DNA of 64,000 bases. It comes from Trichopria drosophilae. Taxonomy: Eukaryota; Arthropoda; Insecta; Hymenoptera; Diapriidae. Each line of letters opens with the position of its first letter. Position 1 is the first letter of the stretch. The position numbers were made by a program, and so were the translations under genes. Location of the stretch: the NCBI GenBank assembly GCA_030407085.1, contig CM059582.1, positions 21,403,001 to 21,467,000 on the forward strand, in the 5' to 3' direction. The notes under the pieces were generated by a model. That model saw only the letters and a program-made list of their open reading frames with translations. It had not been told where the DNA came from and made no database searches. Shown here piece after piece: positions 34,501 through 42,688 of this stretch.

Positions 34501-34949
34501 AGCAGAGGTTCTAAATCGGATTGCGGAGAAAAATAAAAAGAGCCTATTATTAAGTTGAGCGGATGCAGATTCAATTTATAAAAAATCCAATGAGGTGACG
34601 AATTTAAAAGAATATAACTTATGTTGGGGCTGACTAAAGACAAAAGGCCTCCGCTACTGCGGCCAAAGTTACTGGAGCGGATGGCATGAGAGTTGATCAC
34701 TGAATGTCCAGAAGACAGAACCTCTGCGCGAATTTCGGTATCCCTCCAGGTTTCTGCGAAATTTACAACATTATGTGCGGAGTAAAAAGAGGTCTTTATA
34801 ATATTAAAAAAACCGCGAGCGTTCCAAAAAATTATTTTAAAAAAATGACGAATAGACGACTTAACACTAGCTGACGAAGATACTGCTGCAGACGACGATG
34901 ACGAGGACACGATGACAGGAGACTCAGGGCGGGGGTAAATTAAAAACCC
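31503..34949 (-). CDS. LINE ORF2: APE endonuclease + reverse transcriptase (copy 1)
   Basis: Over 1,135 codons open to the stop at 31503. Endonuclease motifs are FWNARGF near residue 28, LGGDFNCRVGSSD (about 158-170) and GSDHLPV (about 263). RT motifs run from SNYRIIAITKALAK through FVDFKRAFDSVPH and GVLQGEILSPLL to LLYADDLTIL. A C-terminal knuckle reads CSLCNMNVPDSLRHIFAEC. No ATG lies before the endonuclease core: the first in-frame Met follows GTLLSDF, well inside the domain. The frame is open upstream to GGGTTTT at the end of ORF1 (34949-34943), pointing to translation by a -1 frameshift. The frame is intact, so the copy could be functional. Confidence 0.9.
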   Translation of the reverse strand, partial: GFLIYPRPESPVIVSSSSSSAAVSSSASVKSSIRHFFKIIFWNARGFFNIIKTSFYSAHNVVNFAETWRDTEIRAEVLSSGHSVINSHAIRSSNFGRSSGGLLSLVSPNISYILLNSSPHWIFYKLNLHPLNLIIGSFYFSPQSDLEPLLSSLQSVLDSLNVQFSDCIFILGGDFNCRVGSSDSLSVITQIFEESSVRACRLSHDETLNRRGTLLSDFMTTNNFALLNGRSSSDFPAHYTFLGQRGFSVVDLVWVSSPHVHYIHDLTIGDDLCGSDHLPVFVELYLSEDEPPPQASARGSVIRRVTRYQDPPDGASIVFASFQASVSASFHSAVSTVSNDLDEYYSRLTEAIRGSALSSGLLKDFCIRVNNSSRDFENQWFDRECLSAKRSLARALRRMRGSGYSAVTSEEFRESRRFYSNLLTAKKRSFDYNIADRFAAVRNSADFWSAIRKFRSKPTLRHQVSDEAWNAFFREIFPQTDFSPVQYFGTFDPELDSPLTASELRDSLRALRVGKAIGPDKIPAELLKHMDSQGLSPLLSLFNRIFAEEVFPQGWADSTIFTVYKKGARLDPSNYRIIAITKALAKLFSQILCTRLSKWATQRAILPEEQSGFRGGRATVDNIFCLLASAQVILRRRNAKLFSLFVDFKRAFDSVPHALLWRKLLGLGVSAKFVRVLSALYRAASVLFNNDEGGVSRFNVSVGVLQGEILSPLLFILYISDIVTFFRDNNVRGVDVTRSVDLLMLLYADDLTILAFSPSDLRRKLRILSDYCSTNQLTVNVEKTKIICFRRAGPLDQFSRGFLFYNTPIEITSAYRFLGIVFSSSASGLQPYEDAVIRTGAATAASLATINSAKMDAWDAYWKLYKALVTSVLLYAAPFWALRYLDRLESVQIDFFKRLLHLPRNAPAYLIRLELGIPPIAVEILNQSLKWIIKTLRLPDSRLPKILLIRLRELSVLSPEEPRNWLTQLLSLLDEADADALRGSFDAESWADAGPRLIAKYMDSCKAKDLARYYNSENVQLPIFRQLSDSSYTLYPPRLPLPCLRVKAQLRLATLFTRSLSVSGMRLSFNPQTPCSLCNMNVPDSLRHIFAECPSLAPVRRDFAALVPASSPNNLFCTLICNTDLFSAKILLRFVRATHVRRQFLLGD
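34940..34949 (-). promoter_or_regulatory. Candidate -1 ribosomal frameshift site, copy 1
   Basis: The last ORF1 codons read ccG GGT TTT TAA, a canonical X XXY YYZ heptamer directly before the stop. A -1 slip enters ORF2, which is open from that point. The heptamer is conserved in copy 2. Confidence 0.65.
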
Positions 34950-35734
34950 GGATTAGCTGCTGGAGAAGATCGAACGGTGTCCATACTGGAAGGTCTTAAC
35001 AGGTTATGCCTGCGGCTGCTTTGCGGGTGACTGGCTGACGAGAGGCGATGCGAGGCCGAATTGCTCCTCACTGACGGTTCTGAGCACGGAATATTAAATT
35101 CTTGGTCCGCGTCCGACCATTGCAGCCACACGTTATTGGTGGCAATAGCATCGCCCTTTTTGACGAATGCTGCGCCAATGGAAGCGGCGGCGCGGCGAGC
35201 TACTCTGACCTTATAGGCTTTAAGACGCTCTCTGTCAGAATAGTCCGAATTAATAAAGATGGACGTGGACTGGAGCGCCGTTTTCTTGGATGACAAAATT
35301 AGAGATTTGTCATCCTCTAACATCAACTCTACCAGATAGGTCGGAGGCTTGGTGCGGATTTGCCTAGCAGCGGCAACTGAGGATTCCAGAGGAAATTTGG
35401 ATGAAAGAAATTTTGAAATTTCCTTCCTTAGAAGATCTGGGCCGGGAACATAACCAGAAAGGATTATGTTCTTCCGCTTAATTAATTTGTCTTGCACAAC
35501 GAGCTTGTCCGTGAGTGACTTAATAAGCGCGTCCTGAGAGACGATTTTTTCCTCTAAAAAACTAAGACGAGACGAAAGGTCGGAGTTAATTTGCTCCACC
35601 GTTGATTTAACCGCCACGATTTCGCTCGTGCAGTTATCCATGCCCGCTTGAAGCGAGGCAGACTGCTGCCGCATTTCAGTCAGTAGCGACTTCTGAAGTA
35701 ACTCCAGCGTTAGCGGCGGCTTGCTTGAAGACAT
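34940..35734 (-). CDS. LINE ORF1 (RNA-binding protein), copy 1
   Basis: 264 codons from the first ATG. A coiled-coil-like heptad region (residues about 10-85) is followed by KRKNIILSGYVPG, an L1-ORF1-type RNA-recognition fold, and a C-terminal domain (SIFINSDYSDRERLKAYKVR, VKKGDAIATNNVWLQW). There are no CCHC knuckles. Relative to copy 2 the protein lacks about 140 N-terminal residues: an in-frame TAG at 35807-35809, 25 codons upstream, closes the longer frame. ORF1 ends Asn-Pro-Gly-Phe-stop, overlapping the frameshift heptamer. Confidence 0.85.
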   Translation of the reverse strand: MSSSKPPLTLELLQKSLLTEMRQQSASLQAGMDNCTSEIVAVKSTVEQINSDLSSRLSFLEEKIVSQDALIKSLTDKLVVQDKLIKRKNIILSGYVPGPDLLRKEISKFLSSKFPLESSVAAARQIRTKPPTYLVELMLEDDKSLILSSKKTALQSTSIFINSDYSDRERLKAYKVRVARRAAASIGAAFVKKGDAIATNNVWLQWSDADQEFNIPCSEPSVRSNSASHRLSSASHPQSSRRHNLLRPSSMDTVRSSPAANPGF

Positions 35735-36656
35735 AGCTGGTGAATCCGGTAGCTGATGGTCCAGATGATTTTGTCCTGCTGACGAAAGTCTTCTTTGCCT
35801 AGCTCGCTATAGGTCGTTCAGATCGCCGGTATCGGTTAGGCCGTCGCGTTTTCGTTTGGCGAAACCGAAATCTTCGAGCGTGTTGCAGCTGTTCAGGCGC
35901 AGCACTTTCTCCTTGCTCGCAGCAGAGAGGCGACCGATGAGAAAACCGTGCGCAAGAGAGACGGCGAACGAACTGCCTCACTGCAACTTGAAGAGGCCGT
36001 AGACGGGGCAGGCACTTGTAATTCGCTGCGAGGCGGGCTAGGTGCCGGCATGAGTCGCACGTAAGAGACGCGTGGCTAGAGCGCAGATTGGCAAGTGCCT
36101 CACACACGTAAAGCACTAACTCACCGATGTGATGGCGAATCGCAGCCGAAAGGTGCCTTGCGGGGATCCCACCGGCAATTTACAGCCCGAATGGCAACGG
36201 CAGTTCGAAATTAAGTACATATAAAGCCTTCTGACTTCCGAAGACAGCTTCCGTTTATGTGCAGATTTCAGCTTGCCAAAAATACACGGCTCCCAAGACG
36301 AGTAACATATCCGCACATATATAAATAATTCAAGTATCCTTTAGAAGTTCGGAAAAAGAAATGCGGTGATTGGCTCCCTGCGGTTATCTAGACGTGTGAC
36401 GTCACTACGAGGTCCGATGGACAGAGCCCGGTGTAACTGTCACTTTGGCAGAAAGTAGAAAATGCAAATCTTGATTTAGCTCCAAAATGGTGACACGGAG
36501 ACACAAAAACAGACGTCGAGCACAATCCGAACCGCTCCGGAGATAAGCCGCTACAGAATAAATTATCAAAAAAGGCGCTTAAACAGGCAAAAATCGAGCG
36601 CAATAACAGAGCGAAAAACGACACGTCTGCATTGCTTACCGGCGTAACCGGAACTC

Positions 36657-36670
36657 ATGTTTCTCGTTAT
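36657..36670. repeat. Target-site duplication of LINE copy 1 (right)
   Basis: ATGTTTCTCGTTAT, identical to 31298-31311. Confidence 0.9.
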
Positions 36671-37279
36671 CTAATACCTTTACATCAGAAAATTTGAAGT
36701 TGTGTCCCGTACTTAACATATGTGATGTCAGTGCTGTATGTCCAATGTCTTTTTTCCAGTCATTCCTATGTTCATAAATACGTTTTTTTAAATAGCGCTT
36801 CGTTTGTCCAATATATGATGCATCGCATTCTTTACAATCTATTTTATATATTAAACACGATCTTCTTTGTAAATCTGTTGTATCGATTTTAGTCTTAAAT
36901 ATTGTCTCTAAAGTGTTAAACCGTTTATTAATTAAAGTGATGTCAAATTGTCTGAAAATATTCCTAATTTTAAACGTGAAGTTTTTAATGTATGGTAAGA
37001 CAATAATTTTCGAGTAGTCAAATTTTTATCATTACTTTTATTATCGTTAAGTTCATTTTTGTCAAGTTTCTTCGTTAAAATATTAAGTCTATTTTTTATA
37101 ATAGTTTGAATAAGACAATTGTCATAACCATTCATTAATAAACATTTTTTGATGTAGTCAAGGTTCGTCCCATGGAATCTTTTATCTGCTAATAAAATTG
37201 CTCTATCAACCACCATTGTTATTATGGCTTTTTTCATATATCTGGGGTGGCATGAATTGAAATTAAGGTACTTTCCGGT
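36657..37279 (-). pseudogene. PLE RT C-terminus and GIY-YIG endonuclease
   Basis: The minus-strand frame begins inside the terminal repeat junction with TGKYLNFNSCHPRYMKKAII, a hallmark of the Penelope RT end. It continues through HGTNLDYIKKCLLMNGYD and, after one frameshift near 37015, through VLPYIKNFTFKIRNIFRQFD into the endonuclease. There CLIYKIDCKECDASYIGQTK supplies the Cys-x2-Cys-like and the Y-x-G elements of GIY-YIG, followed by KKRIYEHRNDWKKD and HTALTSHMLSTGHNF. The LINE insertion interrupts the frame just after LDNE. Most of RT is missing and there is at least one frameshift, so it is inactive. Confidence 0.85.
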
Positions 37280-37874
37280 ATTGTTTTGATACTTCTTTCT
37301 TTTTTATTTTTTGACTTTTAACCACCTGACTACTTAACTTATTTTATTTATTTTAACATTTATTTTAACATTTATTGACTTTTTACCACTAACTGGACTA
37401 TTTATTTTATTTTGGACATTTGTTATTATATATTATTTATTATATTTATTATTTATTTATTTTTATAGATTTATTGAGTTTTATTTATTTTGTGTTCTCT
37501 TTAAAATTTTTAATTCTATTCTTACATTCGGTCGTTACTAATATTTTCTTACATATTGTATACTAATATTGTGCACTGGAAAGCATATTTATACGCTCTT
37601 GTTGACATTGTGTTTAGTCTTATTGTTCCATCTGACTCGTATACGGTGCGTTTAAATGTATTCAATTCAAATCTTTTGTTACCCGTCAAATTTTATGCGT
37701 TGTTTGTGATAACTGTTTTATTTATATTATTTATTTATTTATTTTTTTTAAATTGTTATTTTTTATTAAATAGATGCCCCTGAAGAGGACCAACAAAAGG
37801 TCGAAACGTTGGGCTTGAGGTTTTTTTAATATACAGAACTGTAATGGCCATGGAAAAATATACGATATTTATTT
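37280..37874 (+). repeat. PLE terminal repeat (right)
   Basis: Inverted partner of 30597-31196. It starts ATTGTTTTGATACTTCTTTC and ends near ATATACGATATTTATT. It contains the plus-strand hammerhead-like motif. Confidence 0.85.
37776..37814 (+). ncRNA. Hammerhead-ribozyme-like motif (right PLE repeat)
   Basis: Stem I GCCC (37776-37779), core CTGAAGA (37780-37786), G, stem II GACC/GGTC with loop AACAAAA, core GAAA (37803-37806), a CGT stem III part, then U and GGGC (37811-37814). The predicted cleavage is after the U at 37810. The ACGT stem III is self-complementary, so a dimeric fold is more likely than a monomeric one. Confidence 0.6.
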
Positions 37875-37998
37875 CGAAAAAAAAAACAAATTTGTACTCC
37901 CTTGCATTTTTAATCATCATTTGAAAAGTTACAAGTGTTGCGGGAGAGCTGTCCGCCTGGTTTGGGTGAGCAGCCCTCCCAAAACATTTTCCGTGTTA

Positions 37999-40441
37999 TT
38001 AAAATAAAAATTATAATGAATAATATTACAGAAAAATTGAAGAACGTGGTTCTCACTAGAGCGATTCTACATTCGAGACAAGCTAATCATTCTCCCGTCC
38101 ATAACAAATCAACTCCTAAGGGTCGGGAAACTGAGAGGTTGATGGATGGTCTGTGGCAAAAGTCATGATTTTGAAGTTCACAAACATTTTTTTTCCTCCA
38201 CGGTTTTCTTTCGGTATCTTATTGTTTTTACTGGATATGGAACTTGAGGTTTCTCGAGATACTCGATTTACTCAGCTTTTTGAGGTACTCGAGGTTTATT
38301 ATGCTTCTAGTTTGTATGTGTGAATTGTAGGGTCGTATTTTCTACCTACATATGACGTGGATTTCACCTTGCAAATCCAGCTGTTTCAGGTCAACATGCA
38401 TACGTTTCTAGCCAAAATCTACCTTCATTTCGAAGTAGGAAATCCACGTAGATTCTTCCAAAGAAGTCGTAAAAGGTCGAAAAATTAGTAAATAAATATT
38501 AAAAATAGCCTACTATCATGCACCCAAAGAGGGCTCCAAGTGAGTCGAAACATTGTGCTTCTAACATTTTTATTCTTGTAGATTAAGCCGCTAAATTTTA
38601 AATAAATATTGTCGAAAAATATTTTTTCCCAATAAAATATTATTAAATTCACATTAAAAATTCACTTGAAATACATATTATTGCAGCCCTATAAACCAAT
38701 ATCTTAGTAGTTACGCAAAAATTAAACAATGTAAAATAAACAAACAAATAATAAAAATTATTGTACGTTTAGGGCCTGAGCACACGGGGCGGCTTTTCGC
38801 CGCGCGGTGTCGCGCGACGCGGCGTGGTGGGGTGGAATATTTTCATTCATGCGCCAGCGGCCGCGCGCGGATCTCAACGCACTGCGCCACGCCACACCGT
38901 CCTCGCCGCATCACGCCGCGAAAAAAAATCTATACTCCTAGTCGAGCGGTACATGCGCATGGGTTGAAGCGCAGCGCGTTATTTTTTAGATCGATTTCGA
39001 TGTCGGGAATTTTTTTTTTTTTGTTTTTTTATTGTTCATTTACTCAACATTTGTAACGAAAATAATTTTTTACTTGTTTACTATTAGTTATTTTATTTAC
39101 AAAAATGAATTGTGAAAATAAATTTTAAAAACATTAAACAATATGTTTTTGCAGAATGACATTTGTAAGAATCGAATTCTTTGTAATATTAAAAAAAAAT
39201 AAATGTACAATATTTTATTGTAATTTCCGAAATAATATACAAAAATTACAAGTCGTACATTTTTTCTAAAAAAGTTATTGTAGTTAATATAAGCTTGTAA
39301 TTGATTATTTTTTATATGTTTCAAATATAATGTAGACCTTCCATCTAATTCCTAATATCGGGCGGTATCTTTATTTATATATACGGCAACAGTTTATATT
39401 GCATTTACGGTAAATGGAAACATCTTTTACAGAATACAGAGTAAACGAAAGTATCGTGGAAACAAATTTAGGAAACAAATATTTCGAATACTCGATTAAT
39501 GTCATATTAAAATAAAAAGATGTTTTTTTACTTCTTCAATGAAATTGTACTAAATTACTAACTGCTTTTTTGAAATATTTCAATATTACTACACAATAAT
39601 ATTTTTATCCCGTTAGAAAACTTATATGATTACACTAACAGCATTCTGTAAATCAGTATATCTGTATAGTGTAAAATCTTATTTAAATTAGTTATACATT
39701 TTCACCAATATTTTTTTTAAACATTTAAACCCTTTCACGACAATTTTACTTACTTTTAATTAAATTGATTTCAAGAACGTATCATTCAGCAAGATGGTTA
39801 TTCGTCATTCATTATTTACTTTGTTTGGCTACATTATGCTATTATTTATAGCTATGGGTTTTCTTTTACGTATTAATTAATTAAATAAATATATTATACT
39901 AATAATATTGTAATACACCGATTAAGATATCGAAAATTAGTACATTATGTTTCAGATACTGATTTTCATTGACCTATTAAAAAACCACATGTTTGACACA
40001 GGACTGGGTATATGGTCTTTTATTTATCAACAAATTGTCCAATTTCATTCCCGACTAGAAAAGGTGATAATTAATTGGTAATAATCATTTCGTTAAAAAA
40101 TGGTTTAAATCTGATTTTTCCTTTTATAACAATATACAATACATATTTAGTTTACTATATTTATAACAAAACAGTAAAGAAACGTTCGCAAAATCCAAAG
40201 GTTTATTAATAAATAGGTTGTATTAACAAATTTCTGAATTAATAAAATATTTGTTGCAATTGCAAATTTTAAGAATAAGTTATATACTGATTTTTCAATA
40301 ACATTTAAGTAAAGGCAAAATTGGAATTGAGAAATTGGCAAAAACAAATATTCATGTTAGGAAAGCATGATGACCCTGTATATATATATATATACAGGGT
40401 CATCGAAAAGTATCGGACCCCCGTAATATCTTCAGTTAGAA
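37999..40441. other. AT-rich intergenic DNA with a second hammerhead-like remnant and a GC islet
   Basis: No gene is supported. At about 38521-38560, AAAGAGGGCTCCAAGTGAGT followed by CGAAAC has hammerhead layout with a degenerate CTGA core, probably the end of another decayed PLE. A GC-rich islet (38771-38935) starts GGGCCTGAGCACACGGGGCG. The rest, to a (TA)n run at 40379-40394, is over 75% A/T and featureless. Confidence 0.45.
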
Positions 40442-41093
40442 TGCACTTAGGAGAAAATGTCCAATAGCGAAGTTGTATGGTTTCAAGCGGGGAGTAAGAT
40501 GATGACCTTGACTTTGACCTTGACCATGTCCTTCAAGGTCATTTCAAGGTCAATCTTATTTTTTTAAATAGTACCCCCCACATTTTATTGCATATTCTTA
40601 GAGCTTATTTCGAGAGCTTTCCAAAACACTATAATAAAATATTTTTTTATTAAGTACTTTTTGAGTTATAAAGGTTTGAAGTTAACAATTTTTTGACACA
40701 AAATGTAGAATATCTTGTAAAATATTATTTAGTTTTCAGTAATCATAAACTTAATACTTTTGTGCGCGGAATAATGAGACCAATTAATTGGTTTAAAGAA
40801 AATACATTAATCGGATCCCCCTAATATTTTCAGTAAGAATGCATTTTGGAAAAACTTCAAACCTTTATAACTCAAAAAGTACTTGATAAAAAAATATTTT
40901 ATTATAGTGTTTTGGAAAGCTCTCGAGATAAGCTATAAGAATATGCAATAAAATGTAGGGGTTCTATTTAAAAAAATAAGATTGACCTTGAAATGACCGT
41001 GAAGGACATGGTCGAGGTCAAAGTCAAGGTCATCATCTTACTCCCCGCTTGAAACCATACAACTTTGCTATTGGACATTTTCTCCTAAGTGCA
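40442..41093. repeat. Foldback element, 241-bp arms
   Basis: Arms 40442-40682 and 40853-41093 (outer ends TGCACTTAGGAGAAAATGTC and its complement) are near-perfect inverted copies. They contain repeated TTGACCTTGA/TCAAGGTCA words. A sequence just left of the left arm (about 40411-40441) recurs diverged at 40810-40840, so the unit is a direct repeat with one inverted arm. It directly abuts the 5' end of LINE copy 2. Confidence 0.85.
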
Positions 41094-41467
41094 AGGAGTG
41101 ATCCGGAGTTCCGGTTGAGTGACAGTTCGCTCTGCCTACCAGTGGTTGGTTTTTAGCAAAAGTAAATTGTATTTGCGAACGGTCCGGTCGTGTCAGTGAT
41201 CGTCTGTGAGATTGTCTTTGTTCTCAGTCTGAAATCAGTGCCGTCCCAATATTTATTTTGTTTATTCGTTAAATTAAAGACTATTAATCTGCTCTAACCT
41301 CAATTTCTGAGAGACTCATCTGGAAAGTTCATGAATGGACCGCAGAGTTTTTGCAAGTGATATCGGAGTGCGTGAATGCCGGACACTGAATCTGATACTA
41401 TCTGACGGCTAAATTCTCGCAAGAAATAATTAAAATTCGGTGACTTTGGAACGACAGCCAAAAACAC

Positions 41468-42688
41468 GTGTTCGCCTTTCTCGCGACGCGCATGCCCGAC
41501 GGTATCCCGCCAACGCAAGGACACATCACATCTGCTGCTCTACGCTCTTGTGACCACCAGAGGTCAGAAGCTCTGGGGCACGTTCGTCTCATGTCAGCAC
41601 ACTCTTCACCACCCCGCAGCGAATCACAAGCGTCTTCCCCACATACGGCTTCTTCAAGTGAAAGGGAGGCGGAACGCACGCCGACCATCTTACGCCCGTC
41701 CGTTCTCAGCGGCCGCCCCCGTACAGCGACCAGGTGGAAAGCGCTGTGTACGGACGGTTGCAGCGCACTGGAGGACTTCGGTTTCGCCAAGCGAAAACGA
41801 GACGGCCTGCCCTGTGCGGACGATCCGAGCGACCAACAACCCAGTAGACTAAGGAAACTCGCATTTTCAACACAAGACTCGCAGGCAAGTGAACATTCAA
41901 CCATGCCTCCGACTACACCACCGCTTACGCTCGAGTCTTTGCAACAATCGCTACTTGCCGCGATCCAGCAGCAATCCACCACGCTGCAAACGTGTATCGA
42001 CAACTGCACTACCGAATTAGAAGCGGTAAAGTCTACGGTAGATCAAATCAATGCTGATCTCACAACGCGCCTAGGATTTTTAGAGTGCAAGCTTGATGCT
42101 CAAGTATCGATTAATAAGGCTCTTGAGACTAAACTTAACGCGCAGGAAAAAATTTTGAAGAGAAGGAACATTATCATCACCGGTCTCGTTCCCGGGCCGG
42201 GATCGTTAAGGAAGGAAATTTCGAAATTTCTCTCTGAAAACTTTCCTCTCGAGTCGTCGGTTGCCGCTGCTAGACAGATCCGCTTCAATCCGCCGGCATA
42301 TTTGGCAGAACTAATGCTAGAGGAAGATAAACATTTAATTTTGTCTTCCAAGAAAACGGCGCTTCAATCAACTAAGATTTTTATCAACCCGGATTATACT
42401 GATAAAGAGCGTCTCATGGCCTATAAGATCAGAGTCGCTCGTCGTGCTGCCGCAGCAAGTGGCGCGACTTTCGAAAAGAAAGGAGATGCCATAGCCACTA
42501 ACAACATTTGGCTGAAGTGGTCAGAATCGGAACAGGAATTTAATACTCCATGCTCCGCTCCTACAGTCAACAGAAATTCGACCTCTCTCCGCTCATCTTC
42601 TACGAGTCGTACGCAAATTAACCCAAGAAAGAAGATGTCGAAAGCCCACGCAGGATCTTCAACCATGGACACCGAAACGGGTTTTTAA
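41468..42688 (+). CDS. LINE ORF1 (RNA-binding protein), copy 2
   Basis: 406 codons. The N-terminal 145 residues are Ser/Pro/Arg-rich and apparently disordered, with an RTATRWKALCTDGCSALEDF segment and KRKRDG (possible nuclear localisation). Then comes the conserved part: coiled coil (about 155-235), KRRNIIITGLVPGPG, RNA-recognition-like fold, and a C-terminal domain (KIFINPDYTDKERLMAYKIR, EKKGDAIATNNIWLKW). The shorter start used for copy 1 corresponds to about residue 145 here. It ends Thr-Glu-Thr-Gly-Phe-stop. Expected role: trimeric RNA-binding chaperone in the retrotransposition RNP. Confidence 0.87.
   Translation: MFAFLATRMPDGIPPTQGHITSAALRSCDHQRSEALGHVRLMSAHSSPPRSESQASSPHTASSSEREAERTPTILRPSVLSGRPRTATRWKALCTDGCSALEDFGFAKRKRDGLPCADDPSDQQPSRLRKLAFSTQDSQASEHSTMPPTTPPLTLESLQQSLLAAIQQQSTTLQTCIDNCTTELEAVKSTVDQINADLTTRLGFLECKLDAQVSINKALETKLNAQEKILKRRNIIITGLVPGPGSLRKEISKFLSENFPLESSVAAARQIRFNPPAYLAELMLEEDKHLILSSKKTALQSTKIFINPDYTDKERLMAYKIRVARRAAAASGATFEKKGDAIATNNIWLKWSESEQEFNTPCSAPTVNRNSTSLRSSSTSRTQINPRKKMSKAHAGSSTMDTETGF
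42679..42688 (+). promoter_or_regulatory. Candidate -1 ribosomal frameshift site, copy 2
   Basis: acG GGT TTT TAA ends ORF1. The -1 frame (GGG TTT TTA AAT AGT CCC) is open into ORF2. Flanking codons differ from copy 1, while the heptamer and stop are unchanged. Confidence 0.65.

Larger units (their letters stand above)
31312..36656 (-). mobile_element. Full-length APE-type non-LTR retrotransposon, copy 1
   Basis: The element reads on the minus strand from GAGTTCCGGTTACGCC (36656) to a 3' end with AATAAATACAAATAC and a short A tail (31311-31322). It has a 5' leader of about 0.9 kb, ORF1 and ORF2, and is flanked by a 14-bp target duplication. Copy 2 at 41106-46273 belongs to the same family (same 5' start GAGTTCCGGTT, same 3' end). 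The clade is not resolved: it has an L1-like ORF1, an APE endonuclease, RT, and a C-terminal Cys/His knuckle but no RNase H. Confidence 0.93.
30597..37874 (-). mobile_element. Penelope-like element with inverted terminal repeats, interrupted by a LINE
   Basis: Inverted terminal repeats 30597-31196 (600 bp) and 37280-37874 (595 bp) flank a body coding for the end of a Penelope-type RT and a GIY-YIG endonuclease on the minus strand. Inverted long terminal repeats are known for PLEs. Both repeats carry a hammerhead-like motif and the same incidental 75-codon ORF. The coding body begins only at the end of RT, so the copy is 5'-truncated. A full-length LINE (31312-36656) sits inside the endonuclease coding region with a 14-bp target duplication. 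Confidence 0.85.
29884..37998. mobile_element. Foldback element interrupted by a Penelope-like element
   Basis: The left terminus (about 29884-29975, with TTTTGGGAGCCCTACTCACC and TTTTCAAATGATGATTAAAA) is matched in reverse complement by 37905-37998. The inner arms 30005-30215 and 30340-30545 also pair. The right arm is therefore split: its inner part ends near 30596 and its outer part resumes at 37875, with the PLE between. Removing 30597-37874 would leave a foldback of about 0.84 kb. A relative of the outer terminus recurs at 49530-49610. No transposase was recognised. Confidence 0.75.
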
